Shown here piece after piece: positions 12,237 through 24,700 of a stretch of DNA of 64,000 bases. The DNA comes from Sipunculus nudus (Eukaryota; Annelida; Sipuncula; Golfingiida; Sipunculidae): assembly GCA_026874595.1 (NCBI GenBank), contig CM049322.1, positions 2,403,900 to 2,467,899 on the forward strand, written 5' to 3'. The position numbers and the translations under genes were made by a program. Every line of letters starts with the position of its first letter. Within the stretch, counting starts at the first letter, position 1. Below the pieces are notes generated by a model that was not told the DNA's origin, did no database searches, and worked only from the letters and a program-made list of their open reading frames with translations.

Positions 12237-12308
12237 ATAAATCAGTTGCGGATATATGCTATCGAATTCCAGTACTCGCCGTCCTTTACAAATTTCACTT
12301 AATCTAAT

Positions 12309-12365
<57 letters not shown>

Positions 12366-12391
12366 ATAAATCAGTTGCGGATATATGCTAT
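12143..12391 (+). repeat. tandem duplication of about 125 bp, each copy with a (TA)n tract
   Basis: Copies start at TCGAATTCCAGTACTCGCC (12,143 and 12,262). Each runs into a TA dinucleotide tract and then a CAGTTGCGGATATATGCTATC phrase. They lie inside the outer TIR element. Confidence 0.8.
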
Positions 12392-13290
12392 CAGTGGTGG
12401 ATCCATAGGGGTCGCCTTCGGCGCGCGGCCCCCCGTTAAGCTGAAAAATCTCTCATTTGATCTATTTTCCGATTTTCGTGATTAATTAATGTTTTTTATA
12501 TTTCTTATTATTAATTAGCAATAAGACTTTATTTAAACTATCTGCAGTTACAATTACTTTCAAATTTATTAGTTGAGTATAAGGATATTTATGAACAGCT
12601 GCAGAACAACTGCAGATCGATTGAGCACCGGGCCCTGGTTGGGGTCGACCGTGAACAATCTTACGGCTCCTCTGGTGATACCGGAACTCAAAACTCGCGG
12701 TCCGTGCTGAGCTCTTAGGAGTCCTGTGTCACTGTCGAGACCACCGAACCCGGTAAAATGCAAAGTTTAACATAATAATTCAGCTTATCAGTTATTTCAC
12801 CACGAGCATTACATTTAAAAGACAATATTTGATAGTTTCAAACGTGATTGCACTTTTTCACCATTGACTCGTTTGAAAACGGTTGAAATTTTATATCCTA
12901 ATTTTGAAGAAATATAAATATCAAATATTGAACCTCTCTACAGTTTGACTACATGACGCAAAGACATCATTTGAAATCATTTTTTTGGTAAAAATTGCCT
13001 CAAAACGACTCTTTACATTGTATATTAAAAAAATTCCCAATATGTGAGGGAGAACCCCCTCCCATACCCTCCCCATGTACCTGTAACTTACCTTAATTAC
13101 AACCATGGTTCATAATAAAAAAATTGAAAAAATATATTTTAATAAACTTAAATATATATAGTATAGTCAAAATAATAATAGTAATAATAATAATATATAC
13201 TTGTATATATAACCGTATTCATATTACCCATACATGCATATAAGCCCCCCCCCCCCCCCCCCTCTTTTCGAATTTCTTGATCCGCCACTG
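12392..13290. mobile_element. second TIR element nested in the first
   Basis: It starts CAGTGGTGGATCC and ends with the inverse GATCCGCCACTG. A poly-C run (about 13,243-13,262) lies near the right end and a TAA-rich microsatellite near 13,170-13,195. The target duplication is unclear and no transposase is seen. Confidence 0.6.
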
Positions 13291-13599
13291 ATGATGGCCC
13301 CCTCCCCTCCCGCAATCCTGCCTACGCCCCTGATTACCCACTACTAAAGTAATTTTACAATATCTATCCACAACTAAATATTACCCACTAGTAAAGTCAT
13401 CTGACAATATCCATCCATTAATAAATATTACCCACTAACAAAGCCAATTCACAATATCCATCCACAACTAAATATTGCCCATAGATAAAATAATCTCACA
13501 ATATCCACACAAAATATCCCAATAAATAAAAAGTCATGTTACGATATTCACCAAAAACCATATATTGTCCCACTATAGCCATCCTTTGATACTAGAAAT

Positions 13600-16500
13600 T
13601 ATCCCACAGATAAAGTATTCTCAGAATATCTATCCATATTTAAATACTATTCCACTGATAGAGTCATCTCACAATATCAATGCACATTTAAATACCATCC
13701 CACTGATAAACTAAAGTCATCTCACAATATCCATCCACACTTAAAAACTATCCCACTGATAAAGTCATCTCACAATATCCATCCACACTTAAATACTAAT
13801 CCACTGATAAAGTCATCTCACAATATCCATCCACACTTAAATACTAATCCACTGATAAAGTCATCTCACAATATCAATCCATATTTAAATACTATTCCAC
13901 TGATCAATTATGCCATCTCACAATATCCATCCACACTTAAATACTGTCCCACTGATAAAGTCATCTCAAACTATCCATCCATACTTAAATACTATCCCAC
14001 TGATAAAATCATCTCACAATATCCATCCATATTTAAATACTGTTTCACTGATAAAGTCATCTCACGATATCAATGCACATTTAAATACCATCCCACTGAT
14101 TAACTAAAGTCATCTCACAATATCCATCCACACTTAAAAACTATCCCACTGATAAAGTCATCTCACAACATCCATCCACACTTAAATACTATCCCACTGA
14201 TAAAGTCATCTCACAATATCCATCCATATTTGAATACTATCCCACTGATAAAGTCATCCCACAATATCCTTCCACACTTAAATACTATTCCACTGATAAA
14301 GTCATCTCACAATATCCATCCACACTTAAATACTATCTCACTGATTAAGTCGTCTCACAATATCCATCCACACTTAATTACTATCCCACTTATAAAATCA
14401 TCTCACAATATCCATCCACACTTAATTACTATCTCACTGATAAAGTCATCTCACAATATCCATCCACACTTAATTACTATATCACTGATAAAGTCCTCTC
14501 ACAATATCCATCCACACTTAATTACTATCTCACTGATAAAGTCATTTCACAATATCCATACACACTTAAGTACTATCTCACTGATAAAGTCATCTCACAA
14601 TATCCATCCACACTTAAGTACTATCCCACTTTTAAAGTCATCTCACAATATCCATCCACACTTAATTGCTATCTCACTGGTAAAGTCATCTCACAATATC
14701 CATCCACACTTAAATACTATCTCACTGATAAAGTCATCTCACAATATCCATCCACACTTAAATACTACCCCACTTATAAAGTCCTCTCACAATATCCATC
14801 CACACTCAAATACTACCCCACTTATAAAGTCCTTTCACAGTATCCATCCACACTTAATTACTAAATCACTGATAAAGTCCTCTCACAATATCCATCCACA
14901 CTTAAATACTATCTCACTGTTAAAGTCCTCTCACAATATCCGTCCACACTTAAATACTATCTCACTGATAAAGTCCTCTCACAATATCCATCCACACTTA
15001 AATACTATCCCACTTATAAAGTCATCTCACAATATCCATCAAAACTTAAATACTATCCCACTTATAAAGTCATCTCACAATATCCATCTACACTTAAATA
15101 CTATCCCTCTTATAAAGTCATCTCACAATATCCATCCACACTTAATTACTATCCCACTGATAAAGTCATCTTACAATATCCATCCACACTTAATTACTAT
15201 CTCACTGATAAAGTCATCTCACAGTATCCATCCACACTTAAATACTATCCCACTGATAAAGTCATTCCACAATATCCATCCACATTTAAATACTATCCCA
15301 CTATTAAAGTCATCTCACAATATCCATCCACATTTAAATACTATCCCACTATTGAAGTCATCAAACAATATCCATCTACACTTAATTACTATCTCACTGA
15401 TAAAGTCATCTCACAATATCCATCCACACTTAAGTACTATCTCACTGATAAAGTCATCTCACAATATCCATCCACACTTAAATACTATCCCACTGATAAA
15501 GTCATCTCACAATATCCATCCATATTTGAATACTATCCCACTGATAAAGTCATCTCACAATATCTATCCACACTTAAATACTATCCCACTGATTAAGTCA
15601 TCTCACAATATCCATCCACACTTAAAAACTATCCCACTGATAAAGTCATCTCACAACATCCATCCACACTTAAATACTATCCCACTGATAAAGTCATCCC
15701 ACAATATCCAACCAAATTTAAATACCATCTCACTGATAAAGTCATCTCACAATATCCAACCAAATTTAAATACTATCCCACTATTAAAGTCATCTCACAA
15801 TATCCATCCACACTTAAGTACTATCTCACTGATAAAGTCATCTCACAATATCCATCCACACTTAAGTACTATCTCACTGATAAAGTCATCTCACAATATC
15901 CATCCACACTTAAGTACTATCCCACTTATAAAGTCATCTCACAATATCCATCCACACTTAATTACTATCCCACTGATAAAGTCATCTCACAATATCCATC
16001 CACACTTAAATACTATCTCACTGATAAAGTCATCTCACAATATCCATCCACACTTAAATACTATCCCACTGATAAAGTCATCTCACAATATCCATCCACA
16101 CTTAAATACTATCCCACTGATAAAGTCATCTCACAATATCCATCCACACTTAATTACTATCTCACTGATAATGCCATCTCACAATATCCATCCACACTTA
16201 AATACTATCCCACTGATAAAGTCATCTCACAATATCCATCCACACTTAAATACTATCCCACTTATAAAGTCATCTCATAATATCCATCCACACTTAAATA
16301 CTATCCCACTTATAAAGTCATCTCACAATATCCATCGACACTTAAATACTATCCCACTGATAAAGTCATCTCACAATATCCACCACACTTAAATACTATC
16401 CCACTGATAAAGTCATCTCACAATATCCACCACACTTAAATACTATCTCACTTATAAAGTCATCTCACAATATCCACCACACTTAAATACTATCCCACTT

Positions 16501-16620
16501 ATAAAGTCATCTCACAATATCCATCCACACTTAAATACTGTCTCACTGATAAAGTCATCTCACAATATCAAACCAAATTTAAATACTATCCCACTATTAA
16601 AGTCTTCTCACAATATCGAC
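13600..16620 (+). repeat. homogeneous 48-bp satellite core, about 63 units
   Basis: The unit carries GTCATCTCACAATATCCATC followed by CACACTTAAATACTATCCC and ACTGATAAA. Because 48 is a multiple of 3 and one frame lacks stops, 720 codons stay open at 14,230-16,392 with a 16-residue period (HNIHPHLNTIPLIKSS). The frame ends where three successive units have lost one base (47 bp, about 16,380-16,490). Nothing else supports translation. Confidence 0.93.
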
Positions 16621-17955
16621 CCAGACCTAAATGTTATATAAGGAAGTCATCTCACAACATTCATCTTCATATAAATATTATCCCATAAATAAACTCATCT
16701 CACATACCCAATCCACACATAAATATTACCCCACCAATAATGTCATCTCACAACATCAATCTACATATAAATATTATCGGATAAATAAATTAATCCCACA
16801 TACTTCATCCACACATAAGTATGACCACAGTATTAACTTCATCTAACAATATCCTCCCACAATATCCATCCACATTTCAATTAATATTCATATTAGTTGA
16901 TAAATACATAAAAAAGTCCATCCACAACTAAATTTGATTCCACATTAAAAACCATAGTCATCTTTACAATATCCAGCCACATTTCAATACTATATCCTAC
17001 AAATAAAGTTAACTTACAATACCAATTGTTAATTCAATACTATCTCACTAATAAAGTCATCTAACACCATTAACAAATATATTATCCCACTTATAATGTC
17101 ATCTTACAAACTCAATCTCAAAATAAATATTACCCCACTAATTCAATCATCCTGCAATGTACATCCCGAATAAATATTATCCCATTAATAAACTCAACTT
17201 ACAATATTAATCCACAACTAAATATTATCTACAAATAGATTATTAAATTCACTCAATATTATCCACTATTAAAGTCATCCCATACTCCAGCCATAATGAA
17301 ATACTTTCACACAAATAAAGTCTTCTCTCAATATCCATCCTCAATATCCCACTAATGAATAATAAATATATCATCCCACAATATCCACCACTAAATTAAT
17401 ATTAACCCACTAAGTGAGTCATCTCCCAATAGCCATCTGCATATAATAATATCCCACTACTAAAGTCATCTAACAATATTAATCAACAACTAAATATTAT
17501 CCACTGAATATTATCCACCCACATTATCCCATTAATAAATAATAAATAAGTCATCCCAAAATCTCCACCTCTGAATATTATCCCACTAATGGAGTCATCT
17601 CATAAATAGCCATCGGCACATAACTGATATACTACTAAAAAAGTCATCTCAAAATATTAATCCACAACTAAATATTATCCACTAATTAAGTATCCTCACA
17701 ACCGCCAGCCACATTGAAATACTTACCTACTAATAAAATCTTCTACCAATATCCACCCACAATATCCCACTAATTGTGAGATGACTGATTTATCATTTAA
17801 TATCCCACTAATAAATGATAAATCAGTCATCTCACAATATCCATCACTGAATTAATATTATCCAATTAATGGAGTCCTCTCACAATATCCATCCACATTT
17901 TATTACTATCAAAGTAATAAAGTCTTCTATCAATATCACTCCACAATAAGGCCAT
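16621..17955 (+). repeat. diverged right edge of the 48-bp satellite
   Basis: Units of about 48-60 bp share CCACTAATAAAGTCATCTCAC and CATCCACAACTAAATATTATC but vary in length and sequence. They are older than the core. Confidence 0.7.
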
Positions 17956-17978
17956 GCCTCACTCACAAAAGCGAATGC

Positions 17979-18015
17979 ACTTTTTTTTTTTTTTTTTTTT
18001 TTTGGGGGGGGGGGG
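17979..18015 (+). repeat. poly-T followed by poly-G run
   Basis: About 24 T residues followed by about 13 G residues separate the diverged satellite from the next transposon. Such tracts are prone to sequencing error. Confidence 0.8.
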
Positions 18016-18090
18016 GTCCTCAGTTTTATGACCCAGAGTGTAAAAATGAGAAGAGTCCTTCCCCCAGTATTGAAACATTAGGAAGCAATC

Positions 18091-18549
18091 TTAAAGGTGC
18101 CCATTCACCTACCGGTACCTTTTGGAAAAGAATTTATGTGATTTCTGGCTTCCTCTGTGTACATATATTAATGATCTAAGGGTAATTTTGGTTGTGAAAT
18201 GTTCTTAAATGCTTTTGTGAAGGATGTATCAACAATATGTTTGTAAACATAGCAATGTTGACAAATGGGAAAACATGTAACCTTAGGTTGCATTTATGCA
18301 ACGGTAGAGAGGTCACTTGTTGCAAACCACCATTTGCAAAGCTGGCTTGTCTGACTTGCTGCAAGATGCCTAATGGTTGAATAGAAAATTGTTTTATTTT
18401 TGCCGACCCCTACATATATAAGTACATTGATATAAACAAAATAAGCAGCCTTGTGGGATGATATCCACACTTTCTAGCCTATTTTTATAAAAGTCCCAAG
18501 GGATTATCTTTAGTTTATGAAGGTCAGATAGGTGATTGGGCCTCTTTAA
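18091..18549. mobile_element. MITE with TTAA target duplication
   Basis: TTAA flanks both ends. The left terminus AGGTGCCCATTCACCTACC pairs with the right terminus (inverse AGAGGCCCAATCACCTATC), about 15 of 19 matching. The length is about 450 bp and there is no coding capacity. TTAA insertion is typical of piggyBac and Kolobok families. A similar end, TTAAAGGGGCCCAATCA, occurs at 54,153. Confidence 0.6.
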
Positions 18550-18650
18550 TCACACAGTAGTTCATTAATATCCTCACTTTATGAATTAGAAAGTAATAAA
18601 ATGCTGATAAATGATAATTTTAATTGCTGATGAATAAAAAAGATTTCTAA

Positions 18651-18683
18651 ACAAGGGACCCATGTGTCACGGCGCTCAGCTGA
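18651..18683 (+). repeat. 33-bp dispersed motif
   Basis: ACAAGGGACCCATGTGTC, then a GCTCAGCTGA end. The same motif is at 3,352-3,384 and 58,798-58,830. Confidence 0.6.
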
Positions 18684-18789
18684 TCATGATTGGACTATAA
18701 ATGTATCACCATTGTTATACTATATTGAGTAGAAAAAGCTTATGAATATCATGGTCATGTTGGGCTTTTATAAAGGAATATAATGTATT

Positions 18790-21700
18790 AACAGTCACCA
18801 CTAAACTATTCCTCTAATAACATAATGTCCCTCATCATATCTGTCACCATTAAACTATTCCACCAATAATATAATGTCCCTCATCATATCTGTCACCACT
18901 AAACTATTCCTCTAATAATATAATGTCCCTCATCATATCTGTCACCACTTAATTATTCCTCTAATAATATAATGTCCCTCATCATATCTGTCATTACTAA
19001 ACTATTCCTCTGATAATATAATGCACCTCATCATATCTGCCATCACTAAACTATTAACTGAATATGTCCCTCATCATATCTGTCACCATGAAACTATTCC
19101 TCTAATAATATAATGTCCCTCATCATATCTGTCATCACTAAACCATTCCTCTAATAATATGTCCCTCATCATATCTGTCACCACTAAACTATTTCTCTAA
19201 TAATATTATGTCCCTCATCATATCTGGTACCACTAAACTATTCCTCTAATAATATGATGTCCCTCATCATATCTGTCATCACTTAACTATTCCTCTTAAA
19301 ATATAATGTCCCTCATCATATCTGTCATCACTAAACTATTCCTCTAATAATATAATGTCCCTCATCATATCTGTCATCACTAATCTATTCCTCTAATAAT
19401 ATAATGTCCCTCATCATATCTGTCACCACTAAACTATTCCTCTAATAATATAATGTCCCTCATCATATCTGTCATCACTAATCTATTCTTCTAATAATAT
19501 AATGTCCCTCATCATATCTGTCATCACTTAACTATTCCTCTTAAAATATAATGTCCCTCATCATATCTGTCACCACTAAACTATTCCTCTAATAATATAA
19601 TGTCCCTCATCATATCTGTCATCACTAATCTATTCCTCTAATAATATGATGTCCCTCATCATATCTGTCACCACTAAATTATTCCTCTAATAATATAATG
19701 TCCCTCATCATATCTGTCATCACTAAACTATTCCTCTAATAATATAATGTCCCTCATCATATCTGTCATCACTAATCTATTCCTCTAATAATATGATGTC
19801 CCTCATCATATCTGTCACCACTAAATTATTCCTCTAATAATATAATGTCCCTCATCATATCTGTCATCACTAATCTATTCCTCTAATAATATGATGTCCC
19901 TCATCATATCTGTCATCACAAAACTATTCCTCTAATAATATGATGTCCCTCATCATATCTGTCATCACTAAACTATTCCTCTAATAACATAATGTCCCTC
20001 ATCATATCTGTCATCACTAATCTATTCCTCTAATAACATAATGTCCCTCATCATATCTGTCATCACTAATCTATTCCTCTAATAATATGATGTCCCTCAT
20101 CATATCTGTCACCACTAAATTATTCCTCTAATAATATAATGTCCCTCATCATATCTGTCATCACTAAATTATTCCTCTAATAATATAATGTCCCTCATCA
20201 TATCTGTCATCACTAAACTATTCCTCTAATAATATAATGTCCCTCATCATATCTGTCATCACTAATCTATTCCTCTAATAATATGATGTCCCTCATCATA
20301 TCTGTCACCACTAAATTATTCCTCTAATAATATAATGTCCCTCATCATATCTGTCATCACTAAATTATTCCTCTAATAATATAATGTCCCTCATCATATC
20401 TGTCATCACTAAACTATTCCTCTAATAACATAATGTCCCTCATCATATCTGTCATCACTAAACTATTACTCTAATAACATAATGTCCCTCATCATATCTG
20501 TCATCACTAAATTATTCCTCTAATAATATAATGTCCCTCATCATATCTGTCACCACTAAATTATTCCTCTAATAATATAATGTCCCTCATCATATCTGTC
20601 ATCACTAATCTATTCCTCTAATAATATGATGTCCCTCATCATATCTGTCACCACTAAATTATTCCTCTAATAATATGATGTCCCTCATCATATCTGTCAC
20701 CACTAAATTATTCCTCTAAAAATATAATGTCCCTCATCATATCTGTCATCACTAAACTATTCCTCTAATAATATAATGTCCCTCATCATATCTGTCATCA
20801 CTAAACTATTCCTCTAATAATATAATGTCCCTCATCATATCTGTCATCACTAATCTATTCCTCTAATAATATGATGTCCCTCATCATATCTGTCACCACT
20901 AAATTATTCCTCTAATAATATAATATCCCTCATCATATCTGTCATCACTAAACTATTCCTCTAATAATATAATGTCCCTCATCATATCTGTCATCACTAA
21001 TCTATTCCTCTAATAATATGATGTCCCTCATCATATCTGTCACCACTAAATTATTCCTCTAATAATATAATGTCCCTCATCATATCTGTCATCACTAAAC
21101 TATTCCTTTAATAATATAATGTCCCTCATCATATCTGTCATCACTTAACTATTCCTCTTAAAATATAATGTCCCTCATCATATCTGTCACCACTAAACTA
21201 TTCCTCTAATAATATAATGTCCCTCATCATATATGTCATCACTAAACTATTCCTCTAATAATATAATGTCCCTCATCATATCTGTCATCACTAATCTATT
21301 CCTCTAATAATATGATGTCCCTCATCATATCTGTCATCACTAAACTATTCCTCTAATAATATAATGTCCCTCATCATATCTGTCATCACTAATCTATTCC
21401 TCTAATAATATGATGTCCCTCATCATATCTGTCACCACTAAATTATTCCTCTAATAATATAATGTCCCTCATCATATCTGTCATCACTAATCTATTCCTC
21501 TAATAACATAATGTCCCTCATCATATCTGTCATCACTAATCTATTCCTCTAATAATATGATGTCCCTCATCATATCTGTCACCACTAAATTATTCCTCTA
21601 ATAATATAATGTCCCTCATCATATCTGTCATCACTAAACTATTCCTCTAATAATATAATGTCCCTCATCATATCTGTCATCACTAATCTATTCCTCTAAT

Positions 21701-24700
21701 AATATGATGTCCCTCATCATATCTGTCACCACTAAATTATTCCTCTAATAATATAATGTCCCTCATCATATCTGTCATCACTAAACTATTCCTCTAATAA
21801 TATAATGTCCCTCATCATATCTGTCATCACTTAACTATTCCTCTTAAAATATAATGTCCCTCATCATATCTGTCACCACTAAACTATTCCTCTAATAATA
21901 TAATGTCCCTCATCATATCTGTCATCACTAATCTATTCCTCTAATAATATGATGTCCCTCATCATATCTGTCACCACTAAATTATTCCTCTAATAATATA
22001 ATGTCCCTCATCATATCTGTCATCACTAAACTATTCCTCTAATAATATAATGTCCCTCATCATATCTGTCATCACTAATCTATTCCTCTAATAATATGAT
22101 GTCCCTCATCATATCTGTCACCACTTAATTATTCCTCTAATAATATAATGTCCCTCATCATATCTGTCATTACTAAACTATTCCTCTGATAATATAATGC
22201 ACCTCATCATATCTGCCATCACTAAACTATTAACTGAATATGTCCCTCATCATATCTGTCACCATGAAACTATTCCTCTAATAATATAATGTCCCTCATC
22301 ATATCTGTCATCACTAAACCATTCCTCTAATAATATGTCCCTCATCATATCTGTCACCACTAAACTATTTCTCTAATAATATTATGTCCCTCATCATATC
22401 TGGTACCACTAAACTATTCCTCTAATAATATGATGTCCCTCATCATATCTGTCATCACTTAACTATTCCTCTTAAAATATAATGTCCCTCATCATATCTG
22501 TCATCACTAAACTATTCCTCTAATAATATAATGTCCCTCATCATATCTGTCATCACTAATCTATTCCTCTAATAATATAATGTCCCTCATCATATCTGTC
22601 ACCACTAAACTATTCCTCTAATAATATAATGTCCCTCATCATATCTGTCATCACTAATCTATTCTTCTAATAATATAATGTCCCTCATCATATCTGTCAT
22701 CACTTAACTATTCCTCTTAAAATATAATGTCCCTCATCATATCTGTCACCACTAAACTATTCCTCTAATAATATAATGTCCCTCATCATATCTGTCATCA
22801 CTAATCTATTCCTCTAATAATATGATGTCCCTCATCATATCTGTCACCACTAAATTATTCCTCTAATAATATAATGTCCCTCATCATATCTGTCATCACT
22901 AAACTATTCCTCTAATAATATAATGTCCCTCATCATATCTGTCATCACTAATCTATTCCTCTAATAATATGATGTCCCTCATCATATCTGTCACCACTAA
23001 ATTATTCCTCTAATAATATAATGTCCCTCATCATATCTGTCATCACTAATCTATTCCTCTAATAATATGATGTCCCTCATCATATCTGTCATCACAAAAC
23101 TATTCCTCTAATAATATGATGTCCCTCATCATATCTGTCATCACTAAACTATTCCTCTAATAACATAATGTCCCTCATCATATCTGTCATCACTAATCTA
23201 TTCCTCTAATAACATAATGTCCCTCATCATATCTGTCATCACTAATCTATTCCTCTAATAATATGATGTCCCTCATCATATCTGTCACCACTAAATTATT
23301 CCTCTAATAATATAATGTCCCTCATCATATCTGTCATCACTAAATTATTCCTCTAATAATATAATGTCCCTCATCATATCTGTCATCACTAAACTATTCC
23401 TCTAATAATATAATGTCCCTCATCATATCTGTCATCACTAATCTATTCCTCTAATAATATGATGTCCCTCATCATATCTGTCACCACTAAATTATTCCTC
23501 TAATAATATAATGTCCCTCATCATATCTGTCATCACTAAATTATTCCTCTAATAATATAATGTCCCTCATCATATCTGTCATCACTAAACTATTCCTCTA
23601 ATAACATAATGTCCCTCATCATATCTGTCATCACTAAACTATTACTCTAATAACATAATGTCCCTCATCATATCTGTCATCACTAAATTATTCCTCTAAT
23701 AATATAATGTCCCTCATCATATCTGTCACCACTAAATTATTCCTCTAATAATATAATGTCCCTCATCATATCTGTCATCACTAATCTATTCCTCTAATAA
23801 TATGATGTCCCTCATCATATCTGTCACCACTAAATTATTCCTCTAATAATATGATGTCCCTCATCATATCTGTCACCACTAAATTATTCCTCTAAAAATA
23901 TAATGTCCCTCATCATATCTGTCATCACTAAACTATTCCTCTAATAATATAATGTCCCTCATCATATCTGTCATCACTAAACTATTCCTCTAATAATATA
24001 ATGTCCCTCATCATATCTGTCATCACTAATCTATTCCTCTAATAATATGATGTCCCTCATCATATCTGTCACCACTAAATTATTCCTCTAATAATATAAT
24101 ATCCCTCATCATATCTGTCATCACTAAACTATTCCTCTAATAATATAATGTCCCTCATCATATCTGTCATCACTAATCTATTCCTCTAATAATATGATGT
24201 CCCTCATCATATCTGTCACCACTAAATTATTCCTCTAATAATATAATGTCCCTCATCATATCTGTCATCACTAAACTATTCCTTTAATAATATAATGTCC
24301 CTCATCATATCTGTCATCACTTAACTATTCCTCTTAAAATATAATGTCCCTCATCATATCTGTCACCACTAAACTATTCCTCTAATAATATAATGTCCCT
24401 CATCATATATGTCATCACTAAACTATTCCTCTAATAATATAATGTCCCTCATCATATCTGTCATCACTAATCTATTCCTCTAATAATATGATGTCCCTCA
24501 TCATATCTGTCATCACTAAACTATTCCTCTAATAATATAATGTCCCTCATCATATCTGTCATCACTAATCTATTCCTCTAATAATATGATGTCCCTCATC
24601 ATATCTGTCACCACTAAATTATTCCTCTAATAATATAATGTCCCTCATCATATCTGTCATCACTAATCTATTCCTCTAATAACATAATGTCCCTCATCAT

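Larger units (their letters stand above)
12088..13331. mobile_element. non-autonomous TIR DNA transposon inserted in satellite
   Basis: The ends read (C)AGGGGCGTAGCC...GGCCTACGCCCCT(G)-like, with at least 11 perfect terminal bases and a GC-rich subterminal match over about 30 bp. GATTACC flanks both sides (12,081-12,087 and 13,332-13,338), a 7-bp target duplication. The sequence on both sides is satellite. No transposase is encoded. The termini resemble hAT or related families, although 8 bp would be usual for hAT. Confidence 0.7.
11936..13600 (+). repeat. diverged left edge of the 48-bp satellite, interrupted by a TIR element
   Basis: Before the insertion, CACTGATAAAGTCATCTCAC (12,053-12,072) matches the 48-bp unit. 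After it, degenerate units (CCCACTANTAAAGTCATCT, ATCCATCCACAACTAAATATT) run into the homogeneous core. The insertion therefore landed inside the array. Confidence 0.7.

Noticed and set aside
14230-16392. Long open frame as a real repeat protein gene
   Set aside because: The frame is open only because the satellite period is 48 bp. Units just outside are frameshifted, there is no start context or flanking gene structure, and the same repeats are non-coding on either side.
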